Source of the DNA: Dugong dugon
Taxonomy: Eukaryota > Chordata > Mammalia > Sirenia > Dugongidae
Length of the DNA: 64,000 nt
Assembly (NCBI GenBank): GCA_030035585.1
Contig: CM057462.1
Coordinates: 112,339,234-112,403,233 of the forward strand
Direction of reading: 5' to 3'
Positions 11,975 to 23,439 of the stretch are shown in pieces. The translations under genes and the position numbers were made by a program. Position 1 is the stretch's first letter, and each line of letters opens with the position of its first letter. Below the pieces are notes generated by a model, which searched no databases, had not been told where the DNA came from, and saw nothing but the letters and a program-made list of their open reading frames with translations.

Positions 11975-13815
11975 ATGCCTCCAAAGCATTAATCCACTGC
12001 AAATGCTGGTGATGCATCAAAGAAAAGGAGAACAGTCACGACTGAAAATAAAGTGGAAATAATAAAGCTATTGGAAAGAGGTGAAATGCCATCATCATTG
12101 GAAAAGCAGTGGGCTACAGTCTGTCAACGATCAGAATAATTTTAAAGGATAAGGTGAGAATAATTGAGCATGTGAAAGGTCCTGCCCCTTTGAAAGATAC
12201 AATTATTTCTAAGCAAGGCAGTAGTTTAATTATTGAAATGGAAAGGCTATTGATAATCTGGTTAGGCGATCACAATGAATGTAATATTCCTATTAGCCTT
12301 ACTTCAGTGCAAGAAAAGGCTCAGTGCCTTTTCAGTGATTTAAAAGTTGCATGCTCTGCAAGTGAAGGTGATTGTAATGAAGAATTTGTTGCAAGTAGGG
12401 GCTGGTTCAATTGTTTCGAAGTGGGAAAATTCACAAAATACTAAAGTGCAAGTGAAGCAGGGAGTGCCAACGTAAGTGCTGCGAGTGATTTTCCTGAAAT
12501 GTTGAAAAAAATTATTGAGGAAGGAGGTTATTTGCCAGACCAAATATTTGATGTAGATGAGACTGCCTTATTTTGGGGGAAAAAAGCATGAAAGGAACTA
12601 CATTTGGAAAGAGGGAAAAAATGCACCAGAGCATGAGGCATTGAAGGATAGACCAACATTATTGGTTGGGGACAACACATATGGGGATTTCAAGCTCAAG
12701 CCTTTGCTTGTGTATCACTCACTAAATCCAAGGGCACTTCACTATATCGTCAAGGCATCTCTTCCCATTCTTTGGAAGACAGATGCAAAGGCTTGGGTTA
12801 CAATTGCCATGTTTAAAGATTGGTTCTTGAACCATTTTATCCCTGCTGTTGAACGTTGTTGCTTGGCCAAGATTCTCCTTGTACTTGATAACGTCCCCAG
12901 ACATCCAAGCACTTTAGATGACCTTCATCCCAATGTAAAGGTTGTATTTTTACCCCCAACACTATTGCTACTTCAGCCAATGGATCAGGGAGTCATAGCC
13001 TCCTTTAAGGTTATTATTCACAGTGGACTTTCTCACAAGCTGTCAGGGCTACCTAAGATGACGTGCTGAGCTTAAGGGAGTTCTGGAGGAACTATAACAT
13101 CTGTGATGCCATCAAAAATATTGCTGATTCTTAGGATGAAGTGAAGTAGACAAACATGAAAGGAGTGTCAGACAAATTGTGCACCCATTTCGTGCATGCT
13201 TTTCAGAGGTTTGCAGCTGAGGACATAGTCTGTGGTTGACATTGGTAATTAACTGTAGACGTCAGTAAAAATGATATTGTAGAGTTACTGGACTCCCATA
13301 CTAAAGAACTAACCAATGAAGACCTTATGGAACTAGAGAAGCAAATAACAGCATTTGAGGAAAAAGACTGAGACCTAAAAACTCCAGAAACGAAAAAGTT
13401 TTTAATGAAAGAGTTACCTGAAGTCTGTCATCTCATTGAGGCATGAATGGCAAAGTTCGAGGAGCAAGATCCTAATACAGAGAGTTTCACAAATGTTTGT
13501 CATAGTTACTGAGGGCCTCAGCTGCTACAAGACTATTTATGATGAGACAAAGAAAAGCTCTGTACAAACTTCCCTTGATGCCTACTTCAAGAAATTGACT
13601 CCAGTATTAAATGCCTCCTCTCTAGCAGCAGAATCAAACCCTGATTCCCCAGGACCAGGTCCATCCTCTCCAACACCAGGCCCATCATCTTCAACAGTAG
13701 CCATCTCTCCATCATCTTCTCCTGCATCATCCAATTATAATGTTATCATAATGTTATCTCACGAATGCCCCTTCCAGTATGCAAGACATCCGAGGAATGA
13801 CAGTGAGTGTTAACC
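11975..13815 (+). pseudogene. Tigger transposase pseudogene
   Basis: A cut-and-paste transposase of the pogo/Tigger group, the group from which CENP-B and the TIGD and JRK genes derive. It begins at an ATG (11975) with MPPK, a usual Tigger start, but codon 6 is already a stop. The next block (AGDASKKRRTVTTENKVEII) is the N-terminal helix-turn-helix region. A frameshift follows, then the CENP-B-type DNA-binding half (12109-12444, RGWFNCF near its end). The catalytic DDE/D domain follows: the first acidic residue in V-D-E-T (codon 12556-12558) and the second in VLDNVPRHPS (codon 12887-12889), then the LQPMDQGVIASFK block. The third catalytic position falls in a stop-containing stretch near 13110-13140. 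The C-terminal tail (about 13600-13740) is Ser/Pro-rich. With several stops and frameshifts it cannot make enzyme. Confidence 0.92.
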
Positions 13816-13879
13816 TTTAATCATCTTTTTTCTTTTAATTTTTTCTGTTTCTTTAATGTTTTTTACAGTACTGTAAGCC

Positions 13880-13901
13880 TACACACACACACACACACAC
13901 A
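13880..13901. repeat. (CA)n microsatellite
   Basis: Eleven CA units inside the 3' non-coding part of the Tigger element. A short CT run follows at about 13912-13923. Confidence 0.95.
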
Positions 13902-14197
13902 GATTCACAGATTCTCTCTCTCTGTTCAGTACAGTACTGTATGTAGTCACTTTTATTATTATTGTATTATTATTGTTACAATGTATTATACTGGTATGTT
14001 TAAGATGTTTTAGTGTATTTGGAAGTGTTTAAGTGTTGTATATGCATAGAAAGGTAAAATATATACTATATACTAAGATAAATATTTGACTAACTGATGC
14101 TAAATAAGAAACTTATGTACCTGTTACAACTTACCTACAAATTTGGCTTAAAGACAGACAGGAACAGATCTCATTCATAACCCAGGGACTACCTGTA

Positions 14198-15206
14198 TCA
14201 CGATCAATAGTTCAATGAGTTAAAAAATTGTATCATTTTCTAAACCTTGCTGATTGCATTATATTTTCCTATTGACTCCTACTCAGTTTCTTCTCCTCTT
14301 TTCCTTGTAATTATTACTTTAAGAGCCTTTCTTGCTTTCTTTTTCTGTTACTACTCTTAAGTGTAGTAATGCTGTATCTCGTGAATCCTCAACATAAACA
14401 TATACAGGAGAGGTTACAATAGTTTCAGATTTATTTTCCATGTTTCCTCTCTTGAGAAAAACTGCATTTAGTTCAAATGATTTTATAAAGCACTTGATAA
14501 AATAAGTGCCTTCAAAGCTGGACCTTCCTTTTACATCAGTTTCTTTTTTCTCCCTATAAATCATTAAAGAAGGACTTCACTTTGAGACCTATTGAGCCAT
14601 GTGAGTAGGACACCACAAATTAATACACAAAAGAATTCTGCCATATTCAAAGCAATGTCATCAGCAAACATACCACCCAGAGTCTCTTTGTGTAAACCAA
14701 AAAAAATTAAAAACATCATTTAGATGGATGTTTATGCTTCTTTCTGATTAGATGAAAATTTATAATTCTGCATAAAAGTTGAAAATAAACTAAGGAACAC
14801 GTTATAAGAGAGGCAAACCAACATGGACTCCTTTATGCAATGAATTAAAAGCACATATATTTTTGTAAAAATAACAATTAAGAATGACTTAATTACCGTG
14901 TTAGTATGAGGTAAAATGAAAACATTATGTGCTATGATTAGGGTAGTTGATGTTGCCAAATATAAAGATGTTTGGCATTTTGTTTAAATAAATGTTTTGT
15001 ATTCTGTATTGGCCCCTCATTACTTTAAGAAATTACATAATGAAAATTACATACTGTTTCTTTGTACTTAACAACATGGAAACAAATCACATAATGTTTC
15101 TTTGGCACTTAACAACACTTCCATAGTTCTTTATTATTCTTTAAATAAGAGCTATAAATTTGGAATACAAGCTATTTGGAAGAAAATCCTGGTCTTTAAT
15201 ACATAC
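14198..15206. other. AT-rich intergenic DNA
   Basis: No recognised repeat or gene. 'cataatgtttctttg' and nearby words recur around 15040-15100 ('cttaacaaca' twice within 40 bases), a small local duplication at about 15045-15115. Confidence 0.4.
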
Positions 15207-15291
15207 TATGTATATAATTATATATATGTATATATAGAGATACATACATATAAATATATATATATATACATACACATATATAGGGTTGGTA
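15207..15291. repeat. (TA)n / TACATA-rich microsatellite
   Basis: About 85 bases of alternating TA with interspersed TG, CA and GA units. It directly abuts an AfroSINE 3' tail, so it probably grew from that SINE's simple-sequence end or target. Confidence 0.85.
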
Positions 15292-15327
15292 TGAGTCAGA
15301 ATCGACTCGACAGCAATGGGTTTTTTT
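15292..15327 (+). repeat. AfroSINE 3' tail fragment
   Basis: Tail only: 'agggttggtatgagtcagaa' followed by 'tcgactcgacagcaatggg' and a T-run. Confidence 0.8.
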
Positions 15328-15970
15328 AAATATAATTTTTGTTTAATTAAAATTTGCTTGACTTACAACCCATAATACTGTCATTTTTAACATTCATAGT
15401 TGGGGAAATATTTTATTCATAGATTCTGATTGCCTTCTAAAATATAATACTATACATACATTTCATTATAGGCACACACACTTATATATGTATATAAAGA
15501 GAGAGAGACAGAGACAGAGAAAGAGATTTTACATGTCAAAAATCTATCCAGAAATTTCTTTCTTATTGCAATAAATATGTTTCCTAATGTTGTTTTTTGG
15601 AACTATTTAAATGAAGTTTCATGCTAGCATTATATAGCAACTGATTATTTTCTGTTTATCTGGATAAGTTTTGTGACTCATTCCTCATTTTTAAAACTCC
15701 TTTTATACATCCTATAATTAAACATCTAAAGAGTAATAAAATAGCGTTTCAGAATTCTCATTGTCGTGGTTGAAATAATGGTACTAATAATGGAAGGATA
15801 ATTATTTAATTAAATAACATGACATATCCATATGATCTTGTCAATTATTGTCCTAAATAGTTATGCTCCAAACTTAAATGAGACATCAAAAGTATCCAGC
15901 AATGTCTGTGTGTGCCTCTGCTTTCCATAAGACGAATTCAAACTTTTAGCACTTTGCTCTACATTCTGTC
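15328..15970. other. AT-rich intergenic DNA
   Basis: No gene. A GA-rich microsatellite lies at about 15500-15525. Nothing else recognised. Confidence 0.4.
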
Positions 15971-16909
15971 TTTTTTTATTTTATTGTACTTTAGGTGAAG
16001 GTTTACAGAACAAATAGTTTCTCATTAAACAGTCAGTAAACATGTTGTTTTATGACATTCATTAACAACCCCATGGCATGTCAACCCTCTTTCTTCTCGA
16101 TCTTTTTTTTTTTTGGTGAAAATATACGTAGTTAAGATACACCATTCAAAAATTTCTACATGCACAGTTCAGTGACATCGATTACGTTCTTCCAGTTGTG
16201 CTGCTATTCTCACTCTAGATGAAGGTTTACAGAACAAAATAGTTTCTCATTAAACAGTACACATGTTGCCCTATGACAATGGTTAACAACTGCACTACAT
16301 GTCAACACTGTCCTTACTCAACTTTGGGTTCCCCATTACCAACTTTCCTGTCTCCTTCTGCCTTCTAGCCCTTGTCCCTGGACTGCTGTGCCTCATTAGT
16401 CCCATTTTGTTTTATGGGGCTGTCCAATTCCCGGCTGAACGGTGAACCTCGGAAGTGACTTCACCACTCAGCTAAAAAGGTGTCTGGGGGCCATACTCTC
16501 AAGGTTTCTCCAGACTCTTTCAGGCCAGTAAATCTGGTCTTTTTTGTGTGTGTTAGAATTTTGTTCTACATCCTTCTCCAGCTCTGTCCAGAACCCTCTG
16601 TTGTGATCCTGGTCAGAGCAGTCAGTGGTGGTAGCTGGGCACCATCTAGCTATACTGGACTCAGTCTGGCTGAGGCCTTGGTAGCTGTGGACAATTAGTT
16701 CTTCGGACTAATCTTTTCCTTGTATCCTGTTCTCTTCATTCTCCCTTGCTCCCAAAAGGGTGAGACCAGTGGTGTATTTTAGATGGCTGCTCACAGGCTT
16801 TTAAAACCCCAGATGCTATTCACCAAGGTAGAATGTAGAACATTGTCTTTATAAACTGTGCTATGCCAATTGAGCTAGATGTTCCCTGAGACCATGGTCC
16901 CCACAGCCC
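15971..16909 (-). mobile_element. L1 3'-UTR fragment, 5'-truncated
   Basis: On the plus strand: a T-run (reversed poly-A), the first reversed tail module (about 15985-16098), a T-tract with 'ggtgaaaatatacgtag', the second tail module (about 16218-16325), then the reversed 3'-UTR body including 'ggcaccatctagctatactg' and 'gtgagaccagtggtgtattt' to 'gaccatggtccccacagccc'. No ORF2 is included. The spacer between the tail modules is the short type. A further T-run (16910-16923) borders the broken 5' end. I saw no convincing TSD. Confidence 0.88.
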
Positions 16910-16924
16910 TTTTTTTTTTTTTTA

Positions 16925-17175
16925 AGTAATATTAAGTGCTGGTCATTTTGGAAAGTGCTTTATATACATTAGCTGATTTAAAACTTACAACTCTTTGAGA
17001 TCAATGTTATTATTCCTATTGATAATTTCTAATATCCCTCTCTCTCTCTTTTTTCTTTTTTACAATTTAGAAACTAAGTTAATAGAGATTACAAATGGAA
17101 ACCCTGGGATATGAACCCTGGTGGTATCGATCCCAAGACCATGTTCTTAGCTATTATAGTGCCCACAAATGCCCG
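16925..17175 (+). repeat. MIR SINE with internal T-rich interruption
   Basis: 'aatattaagtgctggtcatt', 'tttatatacattagctgatt', 'gagatcaatgttattattcc' and the end 'gatatgaaccctggtggtat' with 'cagaccatgttctt'-like sequence follow MIR order. A CT-rich low-complexity stretch at about 17036-17060 sits where the MIR CORE should be. Confidence 0.75.
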
Positions 17176-18924
17176 TTTAAAAAAAAAAAAAAAAAAAAGT
17201 CTCTATCTGTGCATGACTGTAATTTTTGTAACACAGAAAAAATATCAAAGCATAAAATACTTACACAGGTATATATGCATCTCTGAATTTGCCTTTTATA
17301 TAAGTGAAATAATTATAATCATTTTGTTTTACATTTACAAGAGTACTATACTTTGGTTATTGCTGTTTGGTTTCAGTTCCAACAATAAGAAGCTCCCTAG
17401 CAATACCTGGGATTCATAAATGAACCATAGTTACAAATCCTGTATCATAATCTTAGGTCTGGTGCTAAATTCACCTGACAAACAGGAACTGCCATAGGCT
17501 TCAATATCTAGTGTAAAATACAAAGGAAAAAGAAAAGAAAATTCATTATATCTTTAATACGGGCTTTTCATGCTTTAAAGTTAAAAATTAGTTTAAGCCT
17601 GAATGCTTCCAGCATTTTATAATTTGGCTTGTAATCAGTTAGGAGAAAGGAAAAGTAATTACAAAAACAGAGTAGTTTACCATAGTGGAACTGGAAAACC
17701 AGAGAAATGTGATTTCATGATACCGTCAAAACAAAGGAATGGCTAACAAATGCAGTAGTAAAACATTCTTTGTAACTGAAAGCTTGTGCTGTGCAAAATA
17801 GTAATTTCAAATTTAAACTCATGAACTCATACGCATTATATAATGATGAGTTTACATGTTGAAAATTAGATTTTATTCCTCAAAAACAAAACCAAAAATA
17901 AAAAACTTCCATTCATGGTACATACAGTTTCTTTTTCCCTAAAGAAATCCATCCTTATAAGCACACAATTTACCACTTGTGGGAACTTCCTGAAAACCAT
18001 TGAAAGAATGACAGACAAGTTAAACTGAGAAGCCTGAAGAACAAGACTAGAATACCCACTGCAGTTACATGTCCACTGCACTAACTGGACCATGCTTCAG
18101 GGGAAAAAAAAGTGTGTTAATGTCTTTTATAGTATTTCCATGTTTACCAATTCCTTTTGAAGATATCTGCTTCATGGAAGGCTTTTATGAATGAGCTCAG
18201 AGAAGGATGCTCTCTTTTCCTCAGATCAGCTAGACTCCTTGCAATTGAGGAACAAACACAAAGCTGGCTACCTTCTTTAAGATGTTTAATTGACTCTTCA
18301 AAGATCAAAAGCTAATAGATTGACTGCTGTTAAATCCTATACAATAGAATTGTTTCTACATCTTGAGTTTATATGGGTTAGCAGCATGATCTCCAAGATG
18401 TAAGTTTTTTAAATCCCTTTTTGCTCTTTTCCTTATTCTCTGTCTACACCAGCTGGAGGAGGAATAAATCTTAACAGTTGGTTGTCATTTCTTTAAAATG
18501 AATAGCAATAGATAATATAGCATTTTTCCGATCACTGCATAGTTCTCCTAAAGCAGAGAGCTTTGCAAGTGTAGATTAGTTCTCCATCTATTTCATACAT
18601 ATTTTGTCTTAAAGAAGGAAGCACAAAATACCAATAAATGTATTGTCACTTTCAAGTGGTTCTTAAAGATAACTCTTCTTTTAGGAGTCAGATCATATAG
18701 ATTTTTACTCAGAAACTAATCCCCTCTCACCCTCAGTTTTCAGAATGCTAACTTTTAATATTAATGATATTAATGTTTGATTAAGCTTAAAATATTAAAA
18801 TAGTTATCACACTGATTTATGATTGCTTGTTTTTTTCTCTATCAACCCTTGTATTTACAAGTGCATTTAGGATAGGTTCTTCATTTTCTTATTGTTGTAT
18901 AGCAAGAGATTATCACTTCACTAG
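17176..18924. other. Intergenic DNA without recognised repeats
   Basis: An A-run of about 18 at 17180-17198 opens the stretch. The rest is AT-rich, with short random open frames and no family that I recognise. Confidence 0.4.
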
Positions 18925-19110
18925 GGTCAACAACAACAACAGCAATCGCTTGCCATGTCAAAGGAAAATTGTGCTCCATAAGGTTTTCAGTGCTGATTTT
19001 TGGAAAGTAGAACACAAGGCCTTTCTTTTGAGGTGTCCCTAGGTGGACTGGAACCACCAACCTTTGATTAGCAGTCAACAGCACTGACCATTTGCACTAC
19101 CCAGAGTGGA
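18925..19110 (-). repeat. AfroSINE, variant-middle subfamily
   Basis: The reversed tail 'ggtcaacaacaacaacagc' is followed by the variant middle 'ataaggttttcagtgctga', 'aaggcctttcttttgaggtg' and 'ccctaggtggactggaacc', then 'tttgattagcagtcaac' and 'tttgcactacccagagtgga'. The same variant middle occurs at 40944-41140 and differs from the common copies. Confidence 0.82.
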
Positions 19111-20090
19111 TTCTGAGTAAATTACTCCCATATTTTTTCACAAATAACGTACTTGTTATACTTTATTTTTTGCCATCTGCACAATCCCCCCCGTGTTATT
19201 TTCGTAAGCATGCTATGCCAAGTGTTTTTTACATGTTGTTGACTTCAGTTGACACTAGGAAGACATAATTAAGCTACGAAATAACTAGACATAACATAAT
19301 GGTTTAACTTAAGACAATCTAATAAGGTTTTTGCATTCAACTGTTGTGCTAATGCACTATAATTATCAACTAAATTTAATAGAAACAAACACAGTTTCGA
19401 TAGTTGTTTTCCAATTACCTGGGGACTGCAAACTCAATCCATGACTTCTTGACCATGACTTATACCTTTATTATGCAATTATGATCAAAAGTAACATTTT
19501 CAGACTATTTTTATATACATAAGCAGGAGATTAAAGAAAATGAACAAAACAAAAGAAAATGAACAGAACAATATGATTTACCTGTTATATGGAAGAACAG
19601 GTAAATGAAGCAAAAATTTACTTCTGGAAATGTCATGAGATATGTGTGGTATATGCATGGGTTCAGTATGCCAGAACTGATTTACTTAATTTCATCATTT
19701 CTGCACATTATACATGTGGGTGTGTTATTTATGTGGGTATGTTATTCGTGAAAAAAATATGGTATTTATTGGGTTTGCTCTGTAGGTGTTTTATAAGCCA
19801 GGGATCTTCCTAGGAAGCAGATTCTAAAATGGAATTTTGAGTCTGGATCAATGGTTACATGGCAGTCAGCGAGAACCTAACCGTCAGTGGTAGATTGATG
19901 GTAGGTGAAATTCTTAGCCCATCAGTGTCATGTTGTAGTAGAATAAATGTTAAGACTTTCACTAGTTCTAAAATAGAATGGGATATTGGCATAAGAGAAT
20001 ATATTGCCTGGTACATTATCTCAGGCATTTGAAAAGTACAAGGGTAGTAGTAATTATAAGGGATATAAGAGTAATTATAAGGACTATAAG
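19111..20090. other. Intergenic DNA without recognised repeats
   Basis: AT-rich. Contains a near-duplicate 'aaacaaaagaaaatgaacag' at about 19545-19570 and a (TAA)-like stretch near 20040-20090 leading into the next SINE. No gene. Confidence 0.4.
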
Positions 20091-20285
20091 GAGCCATAGT
20101 GAGGCAATGGTTAAAGTGTTTGGCTGTTAACCGAAAGGTCTGGCAGTTTGAACCCACCAGCCTCTCCATGGGAGAAAAATGTGCCAGTCTACTTTAGTAC
20201 AGATTTCAGCCACAGAAACCCAATGGAGTAGTTCTACTCTGTCCTACAGGGTTGCTATGAGTCTGAATCAACTCCAGAGCATTTA
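20091..20285 (+). repeat. AfroSINE
   Basis: Head 'gagccatagtgaggcaatgg', B-box-like 'gcagtttgaacccaccag', middle 'cagtctactttagtacagat' and tail 'agggttgctatgagtctgaa' with 'tcaactccagagcattta', then a T-run. Essentially full length. Confidence 0.85.
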
Positions 20286-21129
20286 TTTTTTTTTTTTTTT
20301 TTAAATATAGAATTGGATGGCTACTGTTGGGTGCTATTGATGTGTTGAGGAGGGAGAAAAAAAAGAATACAAGGCTGAGGATAATCAATAATCCATTAAC
20401 TAACATATAAAACCAGAAACTTCCTCAGCAACATACAAAGAGACTCTCACTTTCTAAATCTGTAGGGCAGTAAAAGCTGAGGGTCAGACCCAAGGCTTAA
20501 TAGAAATGGTAGCTGAATTCCATTCAAGAAAGTTGAATTCTCAATGAATTCTCAACACTGACATATTTCCCTGGGCCAAGGACAGATCCACACTGGGAAA
20601 GTGTGGGACCCTGAAACTTCAAATATAAATGAGTGAGTCAGTGCTGTTGAGAACTTTGAAATGCCGTATTCCTCCGGGCCTGCCAAAATGATCCTTTTCT
20701 TCCTGTAAACGATTACTCTCCCCCTTTCTTAAAGATAAGGTAGAGGCTTCTACTTTTCAAAGCAGGTTCACTTACCTACTTTTAAGGCTTAACACAGTTT
20801 TCAGACCTGCAACCCACTGATTAAGAAGCTGGGTCTCCATGAAGAACATCTCAGGGTGTATTGAGAATTTGATTTACTAAAATGTGATCTCCCAAAACAT
20901 CATCTACAAAGAGATATATTTTATAGCAAAATGTGTGACAATGGCTACTTCATCATAGAATCCACAATTTATATCAGGCACTGCACCATGAAAACCACAA
21001 TTCTAATAAATGATGGAACAGCTTCTAAAGATAAAGCTGTGACAACAGCTTGGAGATAATACTCTGCAACAACAGACTATGATCCACAAGGACTCAGTAT
21101 AGAGCCTAATTCAATGAACATAATATAAT
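20286..21129. other. Unclassified, possibly old ERV-derived
   Basis: No host gene. The style and position (GC richer than its flanks, upstream of an ERVL remnant) suggest old ERV internal sequence at about 20450-21090, but I cannot align it to a family by eye. Confidence 0.25.
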
Positions 21130-21325
21130 GGAGCAATTTTTAAGCACTTAACTGTTAACTAAAAGGTTGGCAGTTGAAGCCACCAGCGGCTGCAAAGAAG
21201 AAAAGACGTGGTGATCTGCTCCTGTGAAGATTACAGCCTAGGAAACCCTATGGGACCATTATACTCTGTAATATAGGGTCTCTATGAGTCATAATTGACT
21301 TTATGGCCCCAACAATAACAACAAT
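21130..21325 (+). repeat. AfroSINE
   Basis: Head 'ggagcaatttttaagcac', then 'aaaaggttggcagttgaagc', middle 'gaagattacagcctaggaaa' and tail 'tctctatgagtcataattga', ending in 'ccccaacaataacaacaa'. The tail terminus is the RTE-type one. Confidence 0.85.
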
Positions 21326-21351
21326 ATGGTGCTATGTCTTCAGAAAGGAAA

Positions 21352-21893
21352 TGTTATGGATTGAATTGTGTCTCCCAAAAATATGTGTGTCAACTTGACT
21401 AGTCCATGATTGCCAGTACTGTGTGATTGTTCACCATTTTGTCATCTGATGTGATCTTCCTATGTGTTGTAAATCCTAACGTCTATGATGTTGATGAGGT
21501 GGGATTAGCGGCAGTTACGTTAATGAGGCAGACTCAGTCTATAAGATTAAGCTGTGTCTTAAGCCAATCTCTTTTGCGATATAAAAGAGAGAAGCAAGCA
21601 GAGACATGGGGACCTCATACCACCAAAAACAAGAGCCAAGAAAATAGCAAGTCCTTTGTACCTGAGGTCCCTGTGCTGAGAAGCTCTTCACCCAGGGAAG
21701 ATTGATGACAAGGACCTTCCCCTAGAGCTGACAGAGACAGAAACCCTTCCTCTGAAGCCGGCACCCTGAATTCGTACTTCCAGCCTCCTAAACTGTGAGA
21801 GAATAAATTTGTCTTTGTTAAAGCCAGATACTTTAACAGCGATACCAAATACTTGTGGTATTGCTGTTATAGCTGCACTAGATGACTAAGATA
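21352..21893 (+). mobile_element. Solo LTR, MaLR/MLT1-MST-like
   Basis: A 542-bp LTR of the non-autonomous ERVL-MaLR type. It begins 'tgttatggattgaattgtgt' followed by 'ctcccaaaaatatgtg', both typical of MLT1/MST LTRs. It carries an 'ataaaagagagaag' promoter-like region (about 21582) and an AATAAA (about 21803). It ends 'actagatgactaagata', with the expected terminal CA decayed to TA. Flanking 5-mers ggaaa (21347-21351) and ggaga (21894-21898) match at 4 of 5 positions and may be the target duplication. The same LTR family forms the palindrome at 31022-31497. Confidence 0.82.
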
Positions 21894-22059
21894 GGAGAAT
21901 ACATAGGTTAGTCAATCAAGAGGTGGATTCCAGAGTACCACTGGTTTTATTACTGTCCGTAATCATGTGAAGAAGTTATACTTTTGGTCCTCACAACTTT
22001 AGGATTGGTGAGAGGAGAAGTGCTGATTCCAGAGGGAACCTCCATAAGGGGTCACAGTA

Positions 22060-22500
22060 AGATTCACACTGAATTTTAGTCTATGGCTGCCAACTTGTCA
22101 CTTCAGTCTCCTCATGTCACAACAAAAGCAGGAAAGAAAAAGAACCAACATACTGAAATGAATAAATAAATCTGATCCATGGAAGAAGTTAGAGATAAAG
22201 TTACAATGGAAAGATTATGTTTAAACCTGATCTGATCTACTAGAGCATCTTTTTGTACCTCCTTGCCTGAATTTGATGGCAAATGGACAAATGTAGCACC
22301 AATGCTCTCAGAAGGCCATAGTAACCAGAGAATTAGACCCATCAGAGGTGAGAGTCTGGGTCATTCCACCTGGTAAACCACATAGACTAGCAGAGGTGCT
22401 GACTGAAGTTGAGGGGAATCTAGCATGGACAGAAGAGGAGACAGATGATGGACATCAGTTTTGACCTAAAGACCAGCAGCAGTGACCAGATTCTTGTTTG
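22060..22500 (+). pseudogene. ERVL pol 3'-end remnant
   Basis: Decayed internal sequence of a class III (ERVL) endogenous retrovirus. It corresponds to the region between the end of pol and the 3' end. The clearest block is at about 22340-22480. Its translation keeps a proline/glycine/lysine-rich motif followed by AEVLTE and a run of acidic residues, then a stop within about 45 codons. Several stops occur upstream. No LTR of matching type adjoins directly. The MaLR-like LTR at 21352-21893 lies upstream on the same strand, but there is no primer site at the junction, so I treat them as separate insertions. Confidence 0.6.
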
Positions 22501-22809
22501 TCCCACTAACCTTCCTCTTATACATTTTCCAGGAATGGAGACGAATCAGTATCTTTGAGATTTTGTCGCTAGATGGAGTAAAATTATTATGAGAAGCAAG
22601 TATATGCACGTGGCACAGAGTGCATTGTAATAGATACAGTGTATGCCACCCAGATCTCCCACCTTCAAGACTGAAGGACTAATTCAGCCAGCTGCTGTAA
22701 CTGTTGTCAGCTGACATATCACAACTGAGCTCACTCCCACTCTCAGAATTGCCCTCCATTGTACTAGAGGGAGCTGCCTTGCCTAAGATCTAACTCTCCC
22801 TCATGGAAC

Positions 22810-23201
22810 AACCTTTATCCAGTGACTGGTCTATGTACGCATGCGAAGACTGGACTTTTTTGCCTCAATTCGGCATGGTCTAAAGGATCATCTCTGCTCA
22901 AGAACTCCATATAGAACTATAAAACATAAAATGATACTCGTGAAGAGATTGCTTCTTAGCTCCAGTAGATACATGAGACTCAATAGGCAGCTCCTGTCTG
23001 GAGGCAAGATGAGAAGGCAAAAAGGAGTTGGCTGAATGGACACAGGAAATCCAGGGTGGAAAGAAGGGGTGTGCTGTCACATAGGGAGAGCAACTAGGGT
23101 CACATAACAATGTGTGTATAAATTTTTGTATGAGAAAATAACTTGAATTGTAAACTTTCACTTAAAGCATAATAAAAGAAAATAATAATAATAATAATAA
23201 A
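22810..23201 (+). mobile_element. L1 3' end (alternative terminus) with (AAT)n tail
   Basis: It shares 'aaaatgatactcgtg', 'cttcttagctccagtagata' and 'gtcacataacaatgtgtgta' with the 3' end of the 8.2-kb L1. It ends 'gtataaatttttgtatgag' plus an A-rich tail that has become an (AAT)n microsatellite (23180-23201). It holds only about 0.35 kb of 3' UTR. I found no clear TSD. Confidence 0.78.
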
Positions 23202-23439
23202 AAGAACTCCCTGTGGAACCAGCTGAGTTCTCCATTGCATTGTATCAAAGTTCAGCATCTCTTCTGCCTGACACTGCTTTTCTCATTTTAATTAAGATGT
23301 AATTTTTTAGTGCAATCCTTAAAGCCCCCTGAACGTAAATCTCCTCCTTAGAGTTTGTCTCAAGAAACCCAGCTGCGCTGTAAGGAATAGCATGAATCCA
23401 GTCCACAAAATGTGGATATTGATCGAGTTCTCACATTCC

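Larger units (their letters stand above)
11712..14195 (+). mobile_element. Tigger/pogo-type DNA transposon, nearly complete
   Basis: A 2484-bp Tc1/mariner-superfamily element flanked by TA at 11710-11711 and 14196-14197, the target duplication of this superfamily. The left end 'cagtttctccccaggttaag' pairs with the right end, which reads 'caggtagtccctgggttatg' on the minus strand, as diverged terminal inverted repeats. Between them lies a decayed CENP-B-like transposase (11975-13815). The subterminal regions (11712-11974 and 13816-14195) are non-coding. The right one contains a CA microsatellite and the pair 'cagtactgta' / 'tacagtactgta'. Confidence 0.92.

Noticed and set aside
12557..13069. 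170-codon frame as a domesticated transposase gene
   Set aside because: It is the central part of the Tigger DDE domain, with stops and frameshifts on both sides and the element's termini and TA duplications still in place. Nothing suggests domestication.
15207..15291. CRISPR-like or satellite array
   Set aside because: Simple dinucleotide runs, not spaced repeats. The window is vertebrate nuclear DNA.
21352..22500. Single provirus made of the 21.35-kb LTR plus the ERVL remnant
   Set aside because: No primer-binding site follows the LTR. The LTR has a plausible 5-bp duplication directly around itself, so it is better read as a solo LTR beside an older ERVL piece.
22801..23212. TSD for the 22.8-kb L1 ('aactctccct' / 'agaactccct')
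   Set aside because: The match is imperfect and not anchored to a clean element end.
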